64,000 nt of DNA from assembly GCF_036013955.1 (NCBI RefSeq), contig NZ_CP107903.1, forward strand, positions 5,456,001-5,520,000, given 5' to 3'. Under the pieces are notes generated by a model. That model searched no databases. It saw nothing but the letters and a program-made list of their open reading frames with translations, and was not told the origin of the DNA. The translations under genes and the position numbers were made by a program. Positions 8,046 through 16,538 of the stretch are shown here, piece after piece. The first letter of the stretch is position 1. Every line of letters starts with the position of its first letter. Source of the stretch: Streptomyces sp. NBC_00459. GTDB taxonomy: Bacteria; Actinomycetota; Actinomycetes; Streptomycetales; Streptomycetaceae.

Positions 8046-8729
8046 TCAGTCGGTTTCAGCCCCGTACCGGTCCCCCAGATCCCAGGCCTCGTGCAGCGAG
8101 TCCGCGAACGCGCCCGCGATCTTGTGCTCGCCGTTCGCGTTGGGGTGCGTGCCGTCGTACGTGTCGTGGTGGATGTCGTACGACGGCGGGGGCGACGTCA
8201 GGAGCAGGGGGGAGCGGGGTTCGTCCAGGTCGGCCACCGTCTTCGCCAGGAGTTCGTTGAAGCGGGTGACCTGGGCGGCGAAGGGCGGGTCGGTCTCCGC
8301 GCGGACGTTCGGGATCACCGGGAGCAGGGCGATGGCGATGCGCGGGTTGGAGCGTCGTGCCTCGGCCACGAAGAGGCGGGTGTTCGCCGTCGTCTGTTCC
8401 GCGTCCGTGTAGAAGCCGAGGTCGATCAGCCCCAGGGAGACCAGCAGGACGTCCGGCTTGTGGGCGCGTACCGCGTCGGCGATGAGCGGGGTGATGTGGT
8501 GCCAGCCCTCGCCCCAGCCGGCCAGGTGGGCGCGGGGGAAGTCGGGGTCGGCGTACTCGTACGAGTCGGCGGTGTCCGTCGCCTTGTCGTACAGCGCCTC
8601 GCGCGGGCCGACGATCTGGAACGGGCCGCCGTACGTCTCCCGCAGGTGCTGCCACAGCCGGTAGCGCCAGGTGTGTTCACCGGCACTGCCGATGGTCATG
8701 GAGTCGCCTACGGGCATCAACCTGAGCAT
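8046..8729 (-). CDS. SGNH/GDSL family hydrolase
   Basis: The protein has 227 residues and no signal peptide. Block I is PVGDSMTIG, with the nucleophile Ser in GDSMT. Block V is DGTHPN, supplying Asp and His. Block III, normally GxND, reads GLID, so the oxyanion Asn is not in its usual place. Established knowledge: SGNH proteins are esterases, lipases or carbohydrate deacetylases. This one appears cytosolic as called; substrate unknown. Nothing nearby suggests a pathway. Confidence 0.82.
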   Translation of the reverse strand: MLRLMPVGDSMTIGSAGEHTWRYRLWQHLRETYGGPFQIVGPREALYDKATDTADSYEYADPDFPRAHLAGWGEGWHHITPLIADAVRAHKPDVLLVSLGLIDLGFYTDAEQTTANTRLFVAEARRSNPRIAIALLPVIPNVRAETDPPFAAQVTRFNELLAKTVADLDEPRSPLLLTSPPPSYDIHHDTYDGTHPNANGEHKIAGAFADSLHEAWDLGDRYGAETD

Positions 8730-8959
8730 CCGCTCATGATGAGGGATGAGAGGGATGGACGGGGGAGTGTGGGACGCGTGCGGTGTGTGAGTCAGGCCAC
8801 CCGGTGTCAGGTGTATGTCAGCTTGCGGGCAGTTGTACGTCAGTGAGCGGGCGATCCGGCACCGACTCCGCTCGTCCCCGCACGGATCCGGCGGCTGATT
8901 CGGCAGGCCCTCAGGGTCATGGGCCTCGTATCGATCGCCGGGATGGCACGCTTGAGGGC

Positions 8960-9946
8960 ATGCGCCGATCGCTCGCCCTCCTCGCCGGGGGCCTACTCGT
9001 CGGGGCGCTCGCCGCGCCCGCCTCCGCTGCCGATGGTGACCAGGACTTCACCATCAAGGACTCGCGGATCACCGAGTCCAGCGGTCTCGCCGCCTCCCGC
9101 CAGCACCCCGGCATCTACTGGACCCACAACGACAGTGACGACGGCGCCTTCCTGTACGCGATCGACAGCGCGACCGGGCAGACCGTCGCCACCGTCACCA
9201 TGACCGGTGTGGGCACGCCCCGCGACATCGAGGCCATCTCCATCGGGCCGAACAACCAGATCTACGTCGGCGACATCGGCGACAACGACGGAGTGACCTG
9301 GGATCACGTCTGGATCTACCAGCTCACCGAGCCCAAGGTGCTGAAGAACCGGACGATCCGCGCCACGCAGTACGTCGTGAAGTACTCGGACGGTTCGCGC
9401 GACGCCGAGTCCCTCGTGGTCCATCCGAAGACGGGGCGCGTCTACATCATCGACAAGCAGGAGGACGGCGGCCATCTGTACGCCGGCCCGGCCAGGCTCT
9501 CCTCCTCCGGCACCAACGTCTTCCGGCCCGTCGCCGCCGTCGACATGTGGGCCACCGACGCCGCGTTCTCGCCCGACGGGCGGCAGTTGGCCGTACGCGG
9601 GTACTTCGGGGGCGTCTCCTACGCCTGGAACGGCGGCAAGTTGAAGCGGCAGGGGCAGCTGGACGTGCCGTTGCAGCAGCAGGGGGAGTCGGTCACGTAC
9701 AGCCGTGATGGGTCCAAGATCATGTATGGGAGCGAGGGCGCCCAGAGCGGGGTCGAGGCCGAGGACGCTCCTTCGTACGGCAAGTCCGGTGACTCCGACT
9801 CGGCTTCCGGCAACGGGAGTTCGGCCTCGGGGAGCGGGGAGGGCGGGGGCTCGGAGGGGAACGTCAGGAACGGGGCCATCGCTGTGGGCGTGCTCTTCAT
9901 CGCCTATCTCGGGCTGAAGCGGCTTCGGCGGCGGCCGTCGTCGTGA
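8960..9946 (+). CDS. Secreted, membrane-anchored beta-propeller-like protein
   Basis: The protein has 328 residues. A clear signal peptide (MRRSLALLAGGLLVGALAAP, then ASA) leads to a globular region with repeated strand motifs (GIYWTHNDSDDGAFLYAIDS; NQIYVGDIGDND; DAESLVVHPKTGRVYIIDK) like SMP-30/NHL-type propellers. A Ser/Gly-rich linker (about 270-300) follows, then one membrane helix and a basic tail (LKRLRRRPSS). The protein would therefore be held at the outer face of the membrane. The start is ATG 8960, chosen because it begins the signal peptide. No enzyme activity is assigned. Confidence 0.75.
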   Translation: MRRSLALLAGGLLVGALAAPASAADGDQDFTIKDSRITESSGLAASRQHPGIYWTHNDSDDGAFLYAIDSATGQTVATVTMTGVGTPRDIEAISIGPNNQIYVGDIGDNDGVTWDHVWIYQLTEPKVLKNRTIRATQYVVKYSDGSRDAESLVVHPKTGRVYIIDKQEDGGHLYAGPARLSSSGTNVFRPVAAVDMWATDAAFSPDGRQLAVRGYFGGVSYAWNGGKLKRQGQLDVPLQQQGESVTYSRDGSKIMYGSEGAQSGVEAEDAPSYGKSGDSDSASGNGSSASGSGEGGGSEGNVRNGAIAVGVLFIAYLGLKRLRRRPSS

Positions 9947-10088
9947 TCGTCCCGGTGGCCGGTCCCGCGAGTTGAGCCGCTGCGCCGCCGAGCGTTCCGG
10001 ACGGTTCCCGGACGTCGTACGCATTCCGGGGTGCCGCGAGTATTGACGTGGGCATGTTGTGTCAGTTTCCTGGGAGGTGCGCGGTATG

Positions 10089-10102
10089 TGGGAGCGCTCC
10101 CA
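10089..10102. promoter_or_regulatory. CebR-type cellulase operator
   Basis: TGGGAGCGCTCCCA is a perfect 14-bp palindrome 40 bp before the cellulase start. It matches exactly the CebR-binding site known from Streptomyces cellulase and cellobiose-uptake genes. Established knowledge: the LacI-type repressor CebR is released by cello-oligosaccharides. It predicts that the downstream GH5 gene is induced by cellulose breakdown products. Confidence 0.9.
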
Positions 10103-10141
10103 TCGATTCCGGGGCCGCGCCTCCCGAGAGGAACGAGCGAC

Positions 10142-11707
10142 ATGTTCCGCTTCCCCACCCTCCGCGGCTGCCGCAGCTGGCGAAGAGCGCTGTGTTCTGC
10201 CGCCGCCGTGCTTCTGCTGCCACTGGGAGCCGGTGCGCAGGCCGCGCACGCGGCGGACGCCGATACGGCGGACGTCCGTGCGGCGGCCGCCGGCGCCGGA
10301 TACTGGCACACCAGCGGGCGTCAGATCCTGGACGCGGCCGGACAGCCCGTCCGTATCGCCGGCATCAACTGGTTCGGCTTCGAGACCAGCAACAACGTGG
10401 TGCACGGCCTCTGGTCCCGTGACTACAAGAGCATGATCGACCAGATGAAGACGCTCGGCTACAACACCATCCGACTGCCGTACAGCGACGACATCTTCAA
10501 GTCCTCGACCGTCCCCAACAGCATCGACTTCAGCAGCGGCAAGAACGCCGACCTGCAAGGGCTGGGCTCCCTCCAGATCATGGACAAGCTGGTCGCGTAC
10601 GCCGGTCAGACGGGCCTCAAGGTCATCCTGGACCGGCATCGGCCCGACGCGGCCGGGCAGTCGGCGCTCTGGTACACCTCGGCGGTGCCCGAGTCGACGT
10701 GGATCGCCAACCTGAAGGCGCTGGCGACGCGTTACTCCGGCCAGGACGCGGTCATCGGCATCGACCTGCACAACGAGCCGCACGATCCGGCCTGTTGGGG
10801 CTGCGGTGACACGACGAGGGACTGGCGGCTGGCGGCACAGCGGGCGGGCAACGCGGTTCTCTCCGTGAATCCGCAACTGCTCGTGTTCGTGGAGGGCGTG
10901 CAGACGTTCAACGGGGTCTCCGGCTGGTGGGGCGGCAACCTGATGGGGGTCGCGCAGTATCCGGTGCAGCTGGATGTGGCCAACCGGGTGGTGTACTCGG
11001 CCCACGACTACGCGACGAGCGTGGCCCAGCAGAGCTGGTTCAGCGATCCCTCGTTCCCCGCCAACATGCCGGGGATCTGGGACAAGTACTGGGGCTACAT
11101 CTTCAAGCAGAACATCGCGCCGGTGTGGGTGGGGGAGTTCGGTACGACCCTCCAGGCGACCGTGGACCAGCGGTGGCTGGCCGCGCTGGTCGACTATCTC
11201 CGCCCGACAGCGACCTACGGCTCGGACTCCTTCCACTGGACCTTCTGGTCCTGGAACCCCAACTCCGGTGACACGGGCGGGATCCTGAAGGACGACTGGC
11301 AGACGGTCGACACCGTGAAGGACGGCTACCTGACGAGCGTCAAGGCGCCTGGCTTCCCGGGGAACGGTGGCGGCGGGGGAGGAGGCGGTGGCGGTGGCGG
11401 CAGTACGGCGGCCTGCACCGCCTCCTACGCGGTCAGCAGCGACTGGGGCGGCGGGTTCAACGCCGAGGTGAAGGTGACCAATTCGGGGACGGTGGCGCTC
11501 AAGTCCTGGAAGGTGACGTGGACTTGGAGCGGCTCGCAGACGGTCACCAGCATGTGGAACGCCTCGTACACGCAGAGCGGAGCTACGGTCACCGCGGTGA
11601 ACGCGTCCCACAACGGGAGCGTGGCGGTGGGGAGTTCGGCGAGCTTCGGGTTCGGGGGAGCGCCGGGGGGTGGGGGGACGCCTGCGGTGACGTGCACGGC
11701 GACGTGA
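10142..11707 (+). CDS. Secreted GH5 endoglucanase with C-terminal CBM2
   Basis: The protein has 521 residues. A signal peptide covers about 1-38. The GH5 catalytic domain runs from about 52 to 400, with acid/base E212 (LHNEP) and nucleophile E332 (VWVGEFG). A run of about a dozen glycines forms a linker, and a family 2 cellulose-binding module starts near C425 and ends with the paired VTCTAT cysteine. Established knowledge: this architecture belongs to beta-1,4-endoglucanases acting on cellulose outside the cell. The start is ATG 10142, directly before the basic signal-peptide end. Expression is probably under CebR through the palindrome just upstream. Confidence 0.93.
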   Translation: MFRFPTLRGCRSWRRALCSAAAVLLLPLGAGAQAAHAADADTADVRAAAAGAGYWHTSGRQILDAAGQPVRIAGINWFGFETSNNVVHGLWSRDYKSMIDQMKTLGYNTIRLPYSDDIFKSSTVPNSIDFSSGKNADLQGLGSLQIMDKLVAYAGQTGLKVILDRHRPDAAGQSALWYTSAVPESTWIANLKALATRYSGQDAVIGIDLHNEPHDPACWGCGDTTRDWRLAAQRAGNAVLSVNPQLLVFVEGVQTFNGVSGWWGGNLMGVAQYPVQLDVANRVVYSAHDYATSVAQQSWFSDPSFPANMPGIWDKYWGYIFKQNIAPVWVGEFGTTLQATVDQRWLAALVDYLRPTATYGSDSFHWTFWSWNPNSGDTGGILKDDWQTVDTVKDGYLTSVKAPGFPGNGGGGGGGGGGGGSTAACTASYAVSSDWGGGFNAEVKVTNSGTVALKSWKVTWTWSGSQTVTSMWNASYTQSGATVTAVNASHNGSVAVGSSASFGFGGAPGGGGTPAVTCTAT

Positions 11708-11723
11708 GGGTCTGAGGGCGTGG

Positions 11724-11780
11724 GACGGGGTGCCCGGTGGTCGGCGTGCCTGACGGCTGCCGGTCGCCGGGCACCCCGTC
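11724..11780. terminator. Hairpin terminator after cellulase gene
   Basis: GACGGGGTGCCCGG and CCGGGCACCCCGTC are perfect 14-bp arms separated by 29 bases. The structure lies between the cellulase end and the end of a converging small gene, so it can serve both. Confidence 0.65.
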
Positions 11781-11787
11781 GACGTGT

Positions 11788-11982
11788 CTAGCGGTTCATC
11801 GACACCACGACGTACAGCCCCGCCACCACCGCGACCGCACAGACGACGGCCATGACGATCAGTGCGCAGCCGAGCGCCCCTGTGGTGCCGGCGATCGCTG
11901 CCCAGCCGAACCGCGTTGCCCCCTCGGCACGCCGGACCGCGTCACGGTACCCGCTGTCGTCGTTCCAGTCATGATCAGTCAT
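11788..11982 (-). CDS. Small single-pass or hairpin membrane protein
   Basis: The protein has 64 residues. A polar N-terminus (MTDHDWNDDSGYRDAVRRAE) is followed by about 35 hydrophobic residues that could span the membrane once or twice, then a short SMNR tail. It has no recognised domain. It is a single gene facing away from the VOC gene. Function unknown. Confidence 0.6.
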   Translation of the reverse strand: MTDHDWNDDSGYRDAVRRAEGATRFGWAAIAGTTGALGCALIVMAVVCAVAVVAGLYVVVSMNR

Positions 11983-12095
11983 GTGGTCACCCCGGGTCGG
12001 ACTGTACGGCAGCTAGGATCCATGGCGACATCGCGTGTCGGTCACCGGCCGGGTGAGGCATGGAGGTGTCGGGACATGCCCGTCGGAGGCATTCC

Positions 12096-12485
12096 TTGTC
12101 AGTCGAGTTGAACCACACGATCGTCCATGCCCGGGACAACCGGGAGTCCGCGGAATTCCTCGCGAACCTGCTCGGTCTCGGGATCACCGCGGAGTGGGGG
12201 CCGTTCATCGCGGTCGACCTGAGCAACGGCGTCACACTGGACTTCGCCACGATCCCCGCGGACAGCATCACTCCCCAGCACTACGCCTTCCTCGTCTCCG
12301 AGGAGGAGTTCGACGCGGCGTACGCGCAGATCAGCCGGCGCGGCATCGAGCACTATGCCGATCCCCACCAGCAGCAGCCCGGCACCGTCAACCACAACGA
12401 CGGCGGACGCGGCGTGTACTTCATGGACCCGGCGGGCCACGCCATGGAACTCATCACCGTGCCGTACGGCGGCTGGGCCCTGTAG
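12096..12485 (+). CDS. VOC family (glyoxalase/dioxygenase fold) protein
   Basis: The protein has 129 residues of one glyoxalase/bleomycin-resistance fold. LNHTIVHARDNRESAEFLANL carries the first metal-ligand His. A GRGVYFMDPAGHAMELITVPYG segment near the end carries the second ligand and the typical Glu. The start was placed at TTG 12096 because GGAGG ends 6 bp upstream and the family normally begins just before LNHT. An ATG at 12060 would add 12 unconserved residues. Substrate unknown. Confidence 0.85.
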   Translation: MSVELNHTIVHARDNRESAEFLANLLGLGITAEWGPFIAVDLSNGVTLDFATIPADSITPQHYAFLVSEEEFDAAYAQISRRGIEHYADPHQQQPGTVNHNDGGRGVYFMDPAGHAMELITVPYGGWAL

Positions 12486-12495
12486 GCGGATGCGC

Positions 12496-12530
12496 CGAGG
12501 GCCGCACTCCAGTGTGGAGTGCGGCCCTCG
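12496..12530. terminator. Perfect 16-bp hairpin terminator
   Basis: CGAGGGCCGCACTCCA pairs without mismatch with TGGAGTGCGGCCCTCG over a three-base GTG loop. It lies between the converging VOC and serC genes and should stop transcription from both sides. Confidence 0.85.
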
Positions 12531-12548
12531 GGCACTGCTGGTGTGTGG

Positions 12549-13667
12549 TTACAGCTTCTCGATCACGTAGTCGATGCACTTCGTCAGTGCCTCGACGTCC
12601 GTCGGGTCGATCGCCGGGAACATCGCCACGCGGAGCTGGTTGCGGCCGAGCTTGCGGTAGGGCTCGGTGTCGACGATGCCGTTGGCGCGCAGAACCTTGG
12701 CGACCGCGGCGGCGTCGATCTCGTCCGTGAAGTCGATCGTGCCGATGACCTGTGAGCGCTTGGCCGGGTCGGTGACGAACGGGTTCGCGTACTTGACGTC
12801 CTCGGCCCAGCCGTACAGCGTGCGGGCGGAGGTGGCGGTGCGGCGGACCGCCCAGTCCAGGCCGCCCTGGCCGTTGATCCACTCAAGCTGCTCGTTGAGG
12901 AGGAACAGGGTGGCGAGGGCCGGGGTGTTGTACGTCTGGTTCTTGCGCGAGTTGTCGATCGCGGTGGGGAGCGAGAAGAACTCCGGGATGTGGCGTCCGC
13001 TCGCGTGGATGCGCTCGGCTCGCTCGATCGCGGCCGGGGAGAACGCGGCGAGCCAGAGGCCGCCGTCCGCCGCGAAGGACTTCTGCGGGGCGAAGTAGTA
13101 GACGTCCGTCTCGGCGATGTCGACCGGCAGACCGCCGGCGCCGGACGTGGCGTCCACGAGGACGAGGGAGCCCGCGTCGGCGCCGGACACGCGCTTGACG
13201 GGGGCGGCGACACCGGTGGACGTCTCGTTGTGCGTGTACGCGTAGACGTCGACGCCCGCCTCGGCCGCCGGGTCCGGGTGGGTGCCCGGGTCCGAGGAGA
13301 TGACGGTCGGGTCGGCGAGCCAGGGGGCGAGCTTGGCGGCCTTCGCGAACTTCGAGCTGAACTCACCGAAGGTGAGGTGCTGCGACTTGTTCTCGATCAG
13401 GCCGTGCGTCGCGACGTCCCAGAACGCGGTCGAGCCGCCGTTGCCGAGGACCACCTCGTAGCCGTCGGGGAGCTGGAACAGTGAGGAGATGCCCTCGCGC
13501 ACCTTGCCGACCAGGTTCTTCACCGGAGCCTGGCGGTGGGAGGTACCGAGGAGGGAGCTACCGGTGGCGGCCAGCGCGTCCAGCGCTTCCGTCCGCACCT
13601 TGGAGGGGCCCGCGCCGAAACGTCCGTCGGCGGGCTTGATGTCAGCGGGAATCTGGATCTCAGCCAC
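12549..13667 (-). CDS. serC: Phosphoserine aminotransferase
   Basis: The protein has 372 residues, closely matching the actinobacterial SerC form (MAEIQIPADIKPADGRFG). VYYFAPQKSFAADGG contains the PLP-binding lysine. Established knowledge: it converts 3-phosphohydroxypyruvate to phosphoserine in serine biosynthesis and also serves in pyridoxal phosphate synthesis in some bacteria. The start is GTG 13667. The open frame extends 51 codons further upstream, but that part is not SerC-like. It is cytosolic and monocistronic here. Confidence 0.95.
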   Translation of the reverse strand: MAEIQIPADIKPADGRFGAGPSKVRTEALDALAATGSSLLGTSHRQAPVKNLVGKVREGISSLFQLPDGYEVVLGNGGSTAFWDVATHGLIENKSQHLTFGEFSSKFAKAAKLAPWLADPTVISSDPGTHPDPAAEAGVDVYAYTHNETSTGVAAPVKRVSGADAGSLVLVDATSGAGGLPVDIAETDVYYFAPQKSFAADGGLWLAAFSPAAIERAERIHASGRHIPEFFSLPTAIDNSRKNQTYNTPALATLFLLNEQLEWINGQGGLDWAVRRTATSARTLYGWAEDVKYANPFVTDPAKRSQVIGTIDFTDEIDAAAVAKVLRANGIVDTEPYRKLGRNQLRVAMFPAIDPTDVEALTKCIDYVIEKL

Positions 13668-13764
13668 GGGGGGAGCGTAGCCGTTCTGGGAAACGTGGAC
13701 GAAACGTGGTCCGTCCGGTGAGACGCGCTCCGCGGGTTGGGCGGGGGTTGGGGGGACGCCTGTT

Positions 13765-13845
13765 CCTGGGGCTGCCGCCCCCGGACCCCCGCTTCGGCCC
13801 TGAAGGGGCCTCGTCCTCAAGCGCCGGACGGGCTGAAAATCAGCC
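13765..13845. repeat. Common Streptomyces intergenic repeat
   Basis: The stretch beginning CCTGGGGCTGCCGCCCCCGG and ending in the GCCGGACGGGCTGAAAATCAGCCC unit is a copy of a repeat family I recognise from many Streptomyces intergenic regions. The GCCGGACGGGCTGA unit occurs twice, the second copy running into the P450 coding end. Confidence 0.6.
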
Positions 13846-13846
13846 C
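13830..13846 (-). terminator. Terminator overlapping P450 stop codon
   Basis: GGGCTGA-AAA-TCAGCCC is a perfect 7-bp hairpin. The P450 stop codon (bases 13840-13842, TGA on the minus strand) lies within its stem. It likely ends the conservon transcript. Confidence 0.55.
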
Positions 13847-15069
13847 ACGCCGGACGGGCTGAAGTGCCTGGGCGTCGGAGTGAAGCGGACCGGGAGTTCC
13901 GTCAGGCCCCGTAGCCAGGGGGACGCTCGGCGGGTCAGGGTTTCGGCGGGGACCGCCAGGTCGATGTCCGGGAGGCGGTCGAGGACGACCTCGATGCCGG
14001 TCCTCGCGATGACCTCCGCGACCTCCTGCGCCGGGAACGGGCACCGGTGTTCCCCGTGCCCGAAGGAGAAGTGGGCGTTGTTGCCGCCGGTGAGGGCGGA
14101 GCCGTCGGTGCGGACCTGGGGGTCGGAGTTGGCGCCCTGGAGGCCGAGGAGGAGCAGGTCGCCCGTACGGATCTGCCGGCCGCCCAGACGGGTGTCGCGG
14201 GACGCCCAGCGGCCCGGCATGGTCTGCACGGGCGCGTCCTCCCACAGGACCTCGTTCATCGCCTCGGCGACACTGCTGCGACCGCCGAAGAGGGAGGCCG
14301 CGAACCGCTCGTCCGTGAGCATCAGGCGCAGCGAGTTGCCCATCCAGTCGGCCGTCGGGTCGTTCCCCGCCGCGATCATGATCATCAGGTCGTGGGCGAG
14401 CTCGTTGTCGGTGAAGCCGTACGGGTTCGCGAGCATCCGCGAGGCCACGTCGTCCGAGGGCCGCAGCCTGCGGGCGGCCAGCAGCCGGCCCATCGACGCG
14501 ATCAGGTACTGCTGGCCCGCCATGCCGGTCTCCAGGCCGTCGGTCATGGCGAGTGCCGCGGAGACCAGGGCCGGCCCGTCCTCGTCGGCGAAACCGAAGA
14601 GGCGGGCCAGGACGCGTACCGGCAGCAGCATCGCGTACTCCTGGACGAGGTCGGCCTCGCCCCGGGCGCAGATCGCGTCGATCAGCTCGTCCGCGAACTT
14701 CTCGGTGTACGCCCGCAGTTCGACCGGATCGGCCTCCTCCAGGGCGTTGCCGATCATCGCGGCGCGCTCACGGTGGCGTTCGCCGACGGTGTAGAGGACC
14801 GAGGGCTGTCCGCGGCCGATCATCGGCAGGTGCGGCCAGTCGGCGGGGATCTTCTCCCACTGGTTCCACAGCTCCGAGTCCCGGCTGAACAGCACGGAAT
14901 CTCCGGTGACTTGATGCAGTTCGCGGTAGCCGAGCACCAGCCAGGCGGGTACGTCCCCGTCGAGCAGCACCGGTGTCACCGGGCCGTGATCGCGCCGCAT
15001 CTCCCGGTAGAGACGGTCGGGTTCGGTCCGCAGCCGGGAGCTGTTGAGGGGGACATGGGCGGCGGTCAC
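13840..15069 (-). CDS. Conservon-associated cytochrome P450 (CYP157-like), ExxR motif absent
   Basis: The protein has 409 residues. The haem loop FGHGEHRC puts the ligand at C343. The helix-K position that should read ExxR is E273-V-L-W276 (ALNEVLW-like context MNEVLWEDAPVQ), so the Arg is Trp. The I-helix reads AAGNDPTAD, with Pro after the acidic residue. Established knowledge: CYP157 enzymes in Streptomyces conservons lack ExxR in the same way. The start ATG overlaps the GTPase stop by 4 bp, so it is the fifth gene of the conservon operon. Substrate unknown; a role in the conservon signalling complex is possible. Confidence 0.9.
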   Translation of the reverse strand: MTAAHVPLNSSRLRTEPDRLYREMRRDHGPVTPVLLDGDVPAWLVLGYRELHQVTGDSVLFSRDSELWNQWEKIPADWPHLPMIGRGQPSVLYTVGERHRERAAMIGNALEEADPVELRAYTEKFADELIDAICARGEADLVQEYAMLLPVRVLARLFGFADEDGPALVSAALAMTDGLETGMAGQQYLIASMGRLLAARRLRPSDDVASRMLANPYGFTDNELAHDLMIMIAAGNDPTADWMGNSLRLMLTDERFAASLFGGRSSVAEAMNEVLWEDAPVQTMPGRWASRDTRLGGRQIRTGDLLLLGLQGANSDPQVRTDGSALTGGNNAHFSFGHGEHRCPFPAQEVAEVIARTGIEVVLDRLPDIDLAVPAETLTRRASPWLRGLTELPVRFTPTPRHFSPSGVG

Positions 15070-15734
15070 CGGGGCAACTCCTCGTAAGGGGCGGGCACTT
15101 GAGCGTCGTACGAATGTGAACGCCGGTAGCGGTTCTTCGCGTGTTCCACGAGTGCTATCAGGACCCGCTTGCTCGAACTCCGTGCGCGCGCGTCGCAGTG
15201 GATGAGGGGTACGTCGGGGTCGAGGTCGAGCGCGTCACGGATGGCCTGCGGGGCGAAGTCGGGGCCGCCGAAGTCGTTGCGGGCCACGACGAACGGTGTG
15301 CCGTGCCGTTCGAGACGGTCGATGGCGTACCAGGAGTCGTCGAGGCGCCGGGTGTCGACGAGGACGACCGCGCCGAGCGCGCCGCCGAACAGCCGGTCCC
15401 AGAGGAACCAGAAGCGTTCCTGGCCCGGCGCCCCGAACAGGTACAGCACGTTGTGGGCGTCGAGCGTGATGCGGCCGAAGTCGAAGGCGACGGTCGTGGC
15501 GTTCTTGTCGCGCACCGCGCTGACGTCGTCGACGGATTCGCCGGCCCGCGTCATCGTCTCCTCGGTACTGAGCGGACGTATCTCGCTGACCGAACGGACG
15601 AGCGTCGTCTTGCCGGCGCCGAAGCCGCCGACGACCACGATCTTCAGTCCGTTGTCGGCGGAGGCGCGCAGGGGTGGCCGTGGGTCGGCTTCGGCGCCGG
15701 TGCCTTCGGCGCGGTCAGAGGTTGCGGAGTCCAA
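15066..15734 (-). CDS. Conservon GTP-binding protein (CvnD type)
   Basis: The protein has 222 residues: a small Ras-like GTPase with P-loop GGFGAGKTT and switch II FGAPGQERF. In place of the usual NKxD there is a VVARNDF segment. Established knowledge: CvnD proteins are the GTPase component of the four-gene Streptomyces conservons, working with CvnA-C at the membrane somewhat like a eukaryotic G-protein system. It overlaps the DUF742 gene by 20 bp and the P450 by 4 bp, indicating tight translational coupling. Confidence 0.93.
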   Translation of the reverse strand: MDSATSDRAEGTGAEADPRPPLRASADNGLKIVVVGGFGAGKTTLVRSVSEIRPLSTEETMTRAGESVDDVSAVRDKNATTVAFDFGRITLDAHNVLYLFGAPGQERFWFLWDRLFGGALGAVVLVDTRRLDDSWYAIDRLERHGTPFVVARNDFGGPDFAPQAIRDALDLDPDVPLIHCDARARSSSKRVLIALVEHAKNRYRRSHSYDAQVPAPYEELPR

Positions 15735-16086
15735 CGAGCACCTGCTCCAGGATGTCGGGGTCGGTAATGGCGGTCCGGCGCGGATGGCGGGCGCTGACGC
15801 GGCCCGCGGCGAGGAGGTCCGCGAGCAGGACCTTGGTGATGCCCACCGGCAGCCGCAGTACGGCGGCGACCTCCACCACCGCAGTGGGACGCTCGGCGAG
15901 CCGCAGGATCGCCGCGTGCTCGGACTGCATTCCCGGCGCCGGACCGCACTCGGCGACGACCAGCGTCACCAGGTCGAACGGGTTGTCGGGCGCGGAGCGG
16001 CTGCGTCCTCCGGTGATCGTGTAGAGCCGGTCCGGAGAATCGTCCCTTCCCGGACGGTTCCCCGGTTGTCCCCCCGGACCATTCAT
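15715..16086 (-). CDS. Conservon DUF742 protein (CvnC type)
   Basis: The protein has 123 residues. DRLYTITGGRSRS starts the DUF742 domain and LVTLV is followed by a winged-helix-like region (EVAAVLRLPVGITKVLLADL). It is the third member of the conservon. The start ATG 16086 overlaps the stop of the roadblock gene as ATGA. Upstream in-frame codons belong to an overlapping frame and were left out. In known conservons this protein binds CvnA/CvnB; there is no evidence here that it binds DNA. Confidence 0.92.
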   Translation of the reverse strand: MNGPGGQPGNRPGRDDSPDRLYTITGGRSRSAPDNPFDLVTLVVAECGPAPGMQSEHAAILRLAERPTAVVEVAAVLRLPVGITKVLLADLLAAGRVSARHPRRTAITDPDILEQVLVGLRNL

Positions 16087-16538
16087 GCCGTACGGGGCTG
16101 GGCCGCACGGAGCTGGGCTGTTCGGGGCTGTGCGCGCAGGTGCTCCCCGAGCTGCTCGACGAGTTCGCTCATGTTGTGGCCGACGAGCCCGGTGTCCGCG
16201 TCCTCGGTGGTGACGACGGCGAGGTGCGCGCCCTGGCCGGCCTCGACGATGAACAGCACCCCGCCGTAGAACTCGGTCATCGCGGTACGCACCCCTCCGC
16301 TGCCGTCCCCGAACTCCACGGACGCGCCGTGCGACAGCGACTGGATGCCGGCGGCGATCGCGGCGAGCTGGTCCGCCTGGTCGACGGACAGCTCCGGCGT
16401 ACGGCACAGCTTCAGGCCGTCCCGGGAGAGCACGAGTGCGTGCCGGGCACCCGGGGTGCGCTCCAGCAGGCCCTCGATGAGCCAGGTCAGCTTGTCGTCG
16501 GCGGTCGTCGGTCCGGGGCCGAGGCCAGTGCCGGTCAT
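16083..16538 (-). CDS. Roadblock/LC7 domain protein (CvnB type)
   Basis: The protein has 151 residues. The roadblock fold is clear from LTWLIEGLLERTPGARHALVLSRDGL through HGASVEFGDGSGGVRTAMTEFYGG. Established knowledge: CvnB proteins resemble MglB and act as GTPase-activating or scaffold partners of CvnD. It is the second gene of the conservon; its start overlaps the CvnA stop by 4 bp. The C-terminus has a short low-complexity RAQPRTAQLRAAQPRTA tail. Confidence 0.93.
   Translation of the reverse strand: MTGTGLGPGPTTADDKLTWLIEGLLERTPGARHALVLSRDGLKLCRTPELSVDQADQLAAIAAGIQSLSHGASVEFGDGSGGVRTAMTEFYGGVLFIVEAGQGAHLAVVTTEDADTGLVGHNMSELVEQLGEHLRAQPRTAQLRAAQPRTA

Noticed and set aside
8993..11611. 872-codon open frame antisense to the propeller protein and cellulase
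   Set aside because: Spans two unrelated real genes and a CebR operator; no protein-like features.
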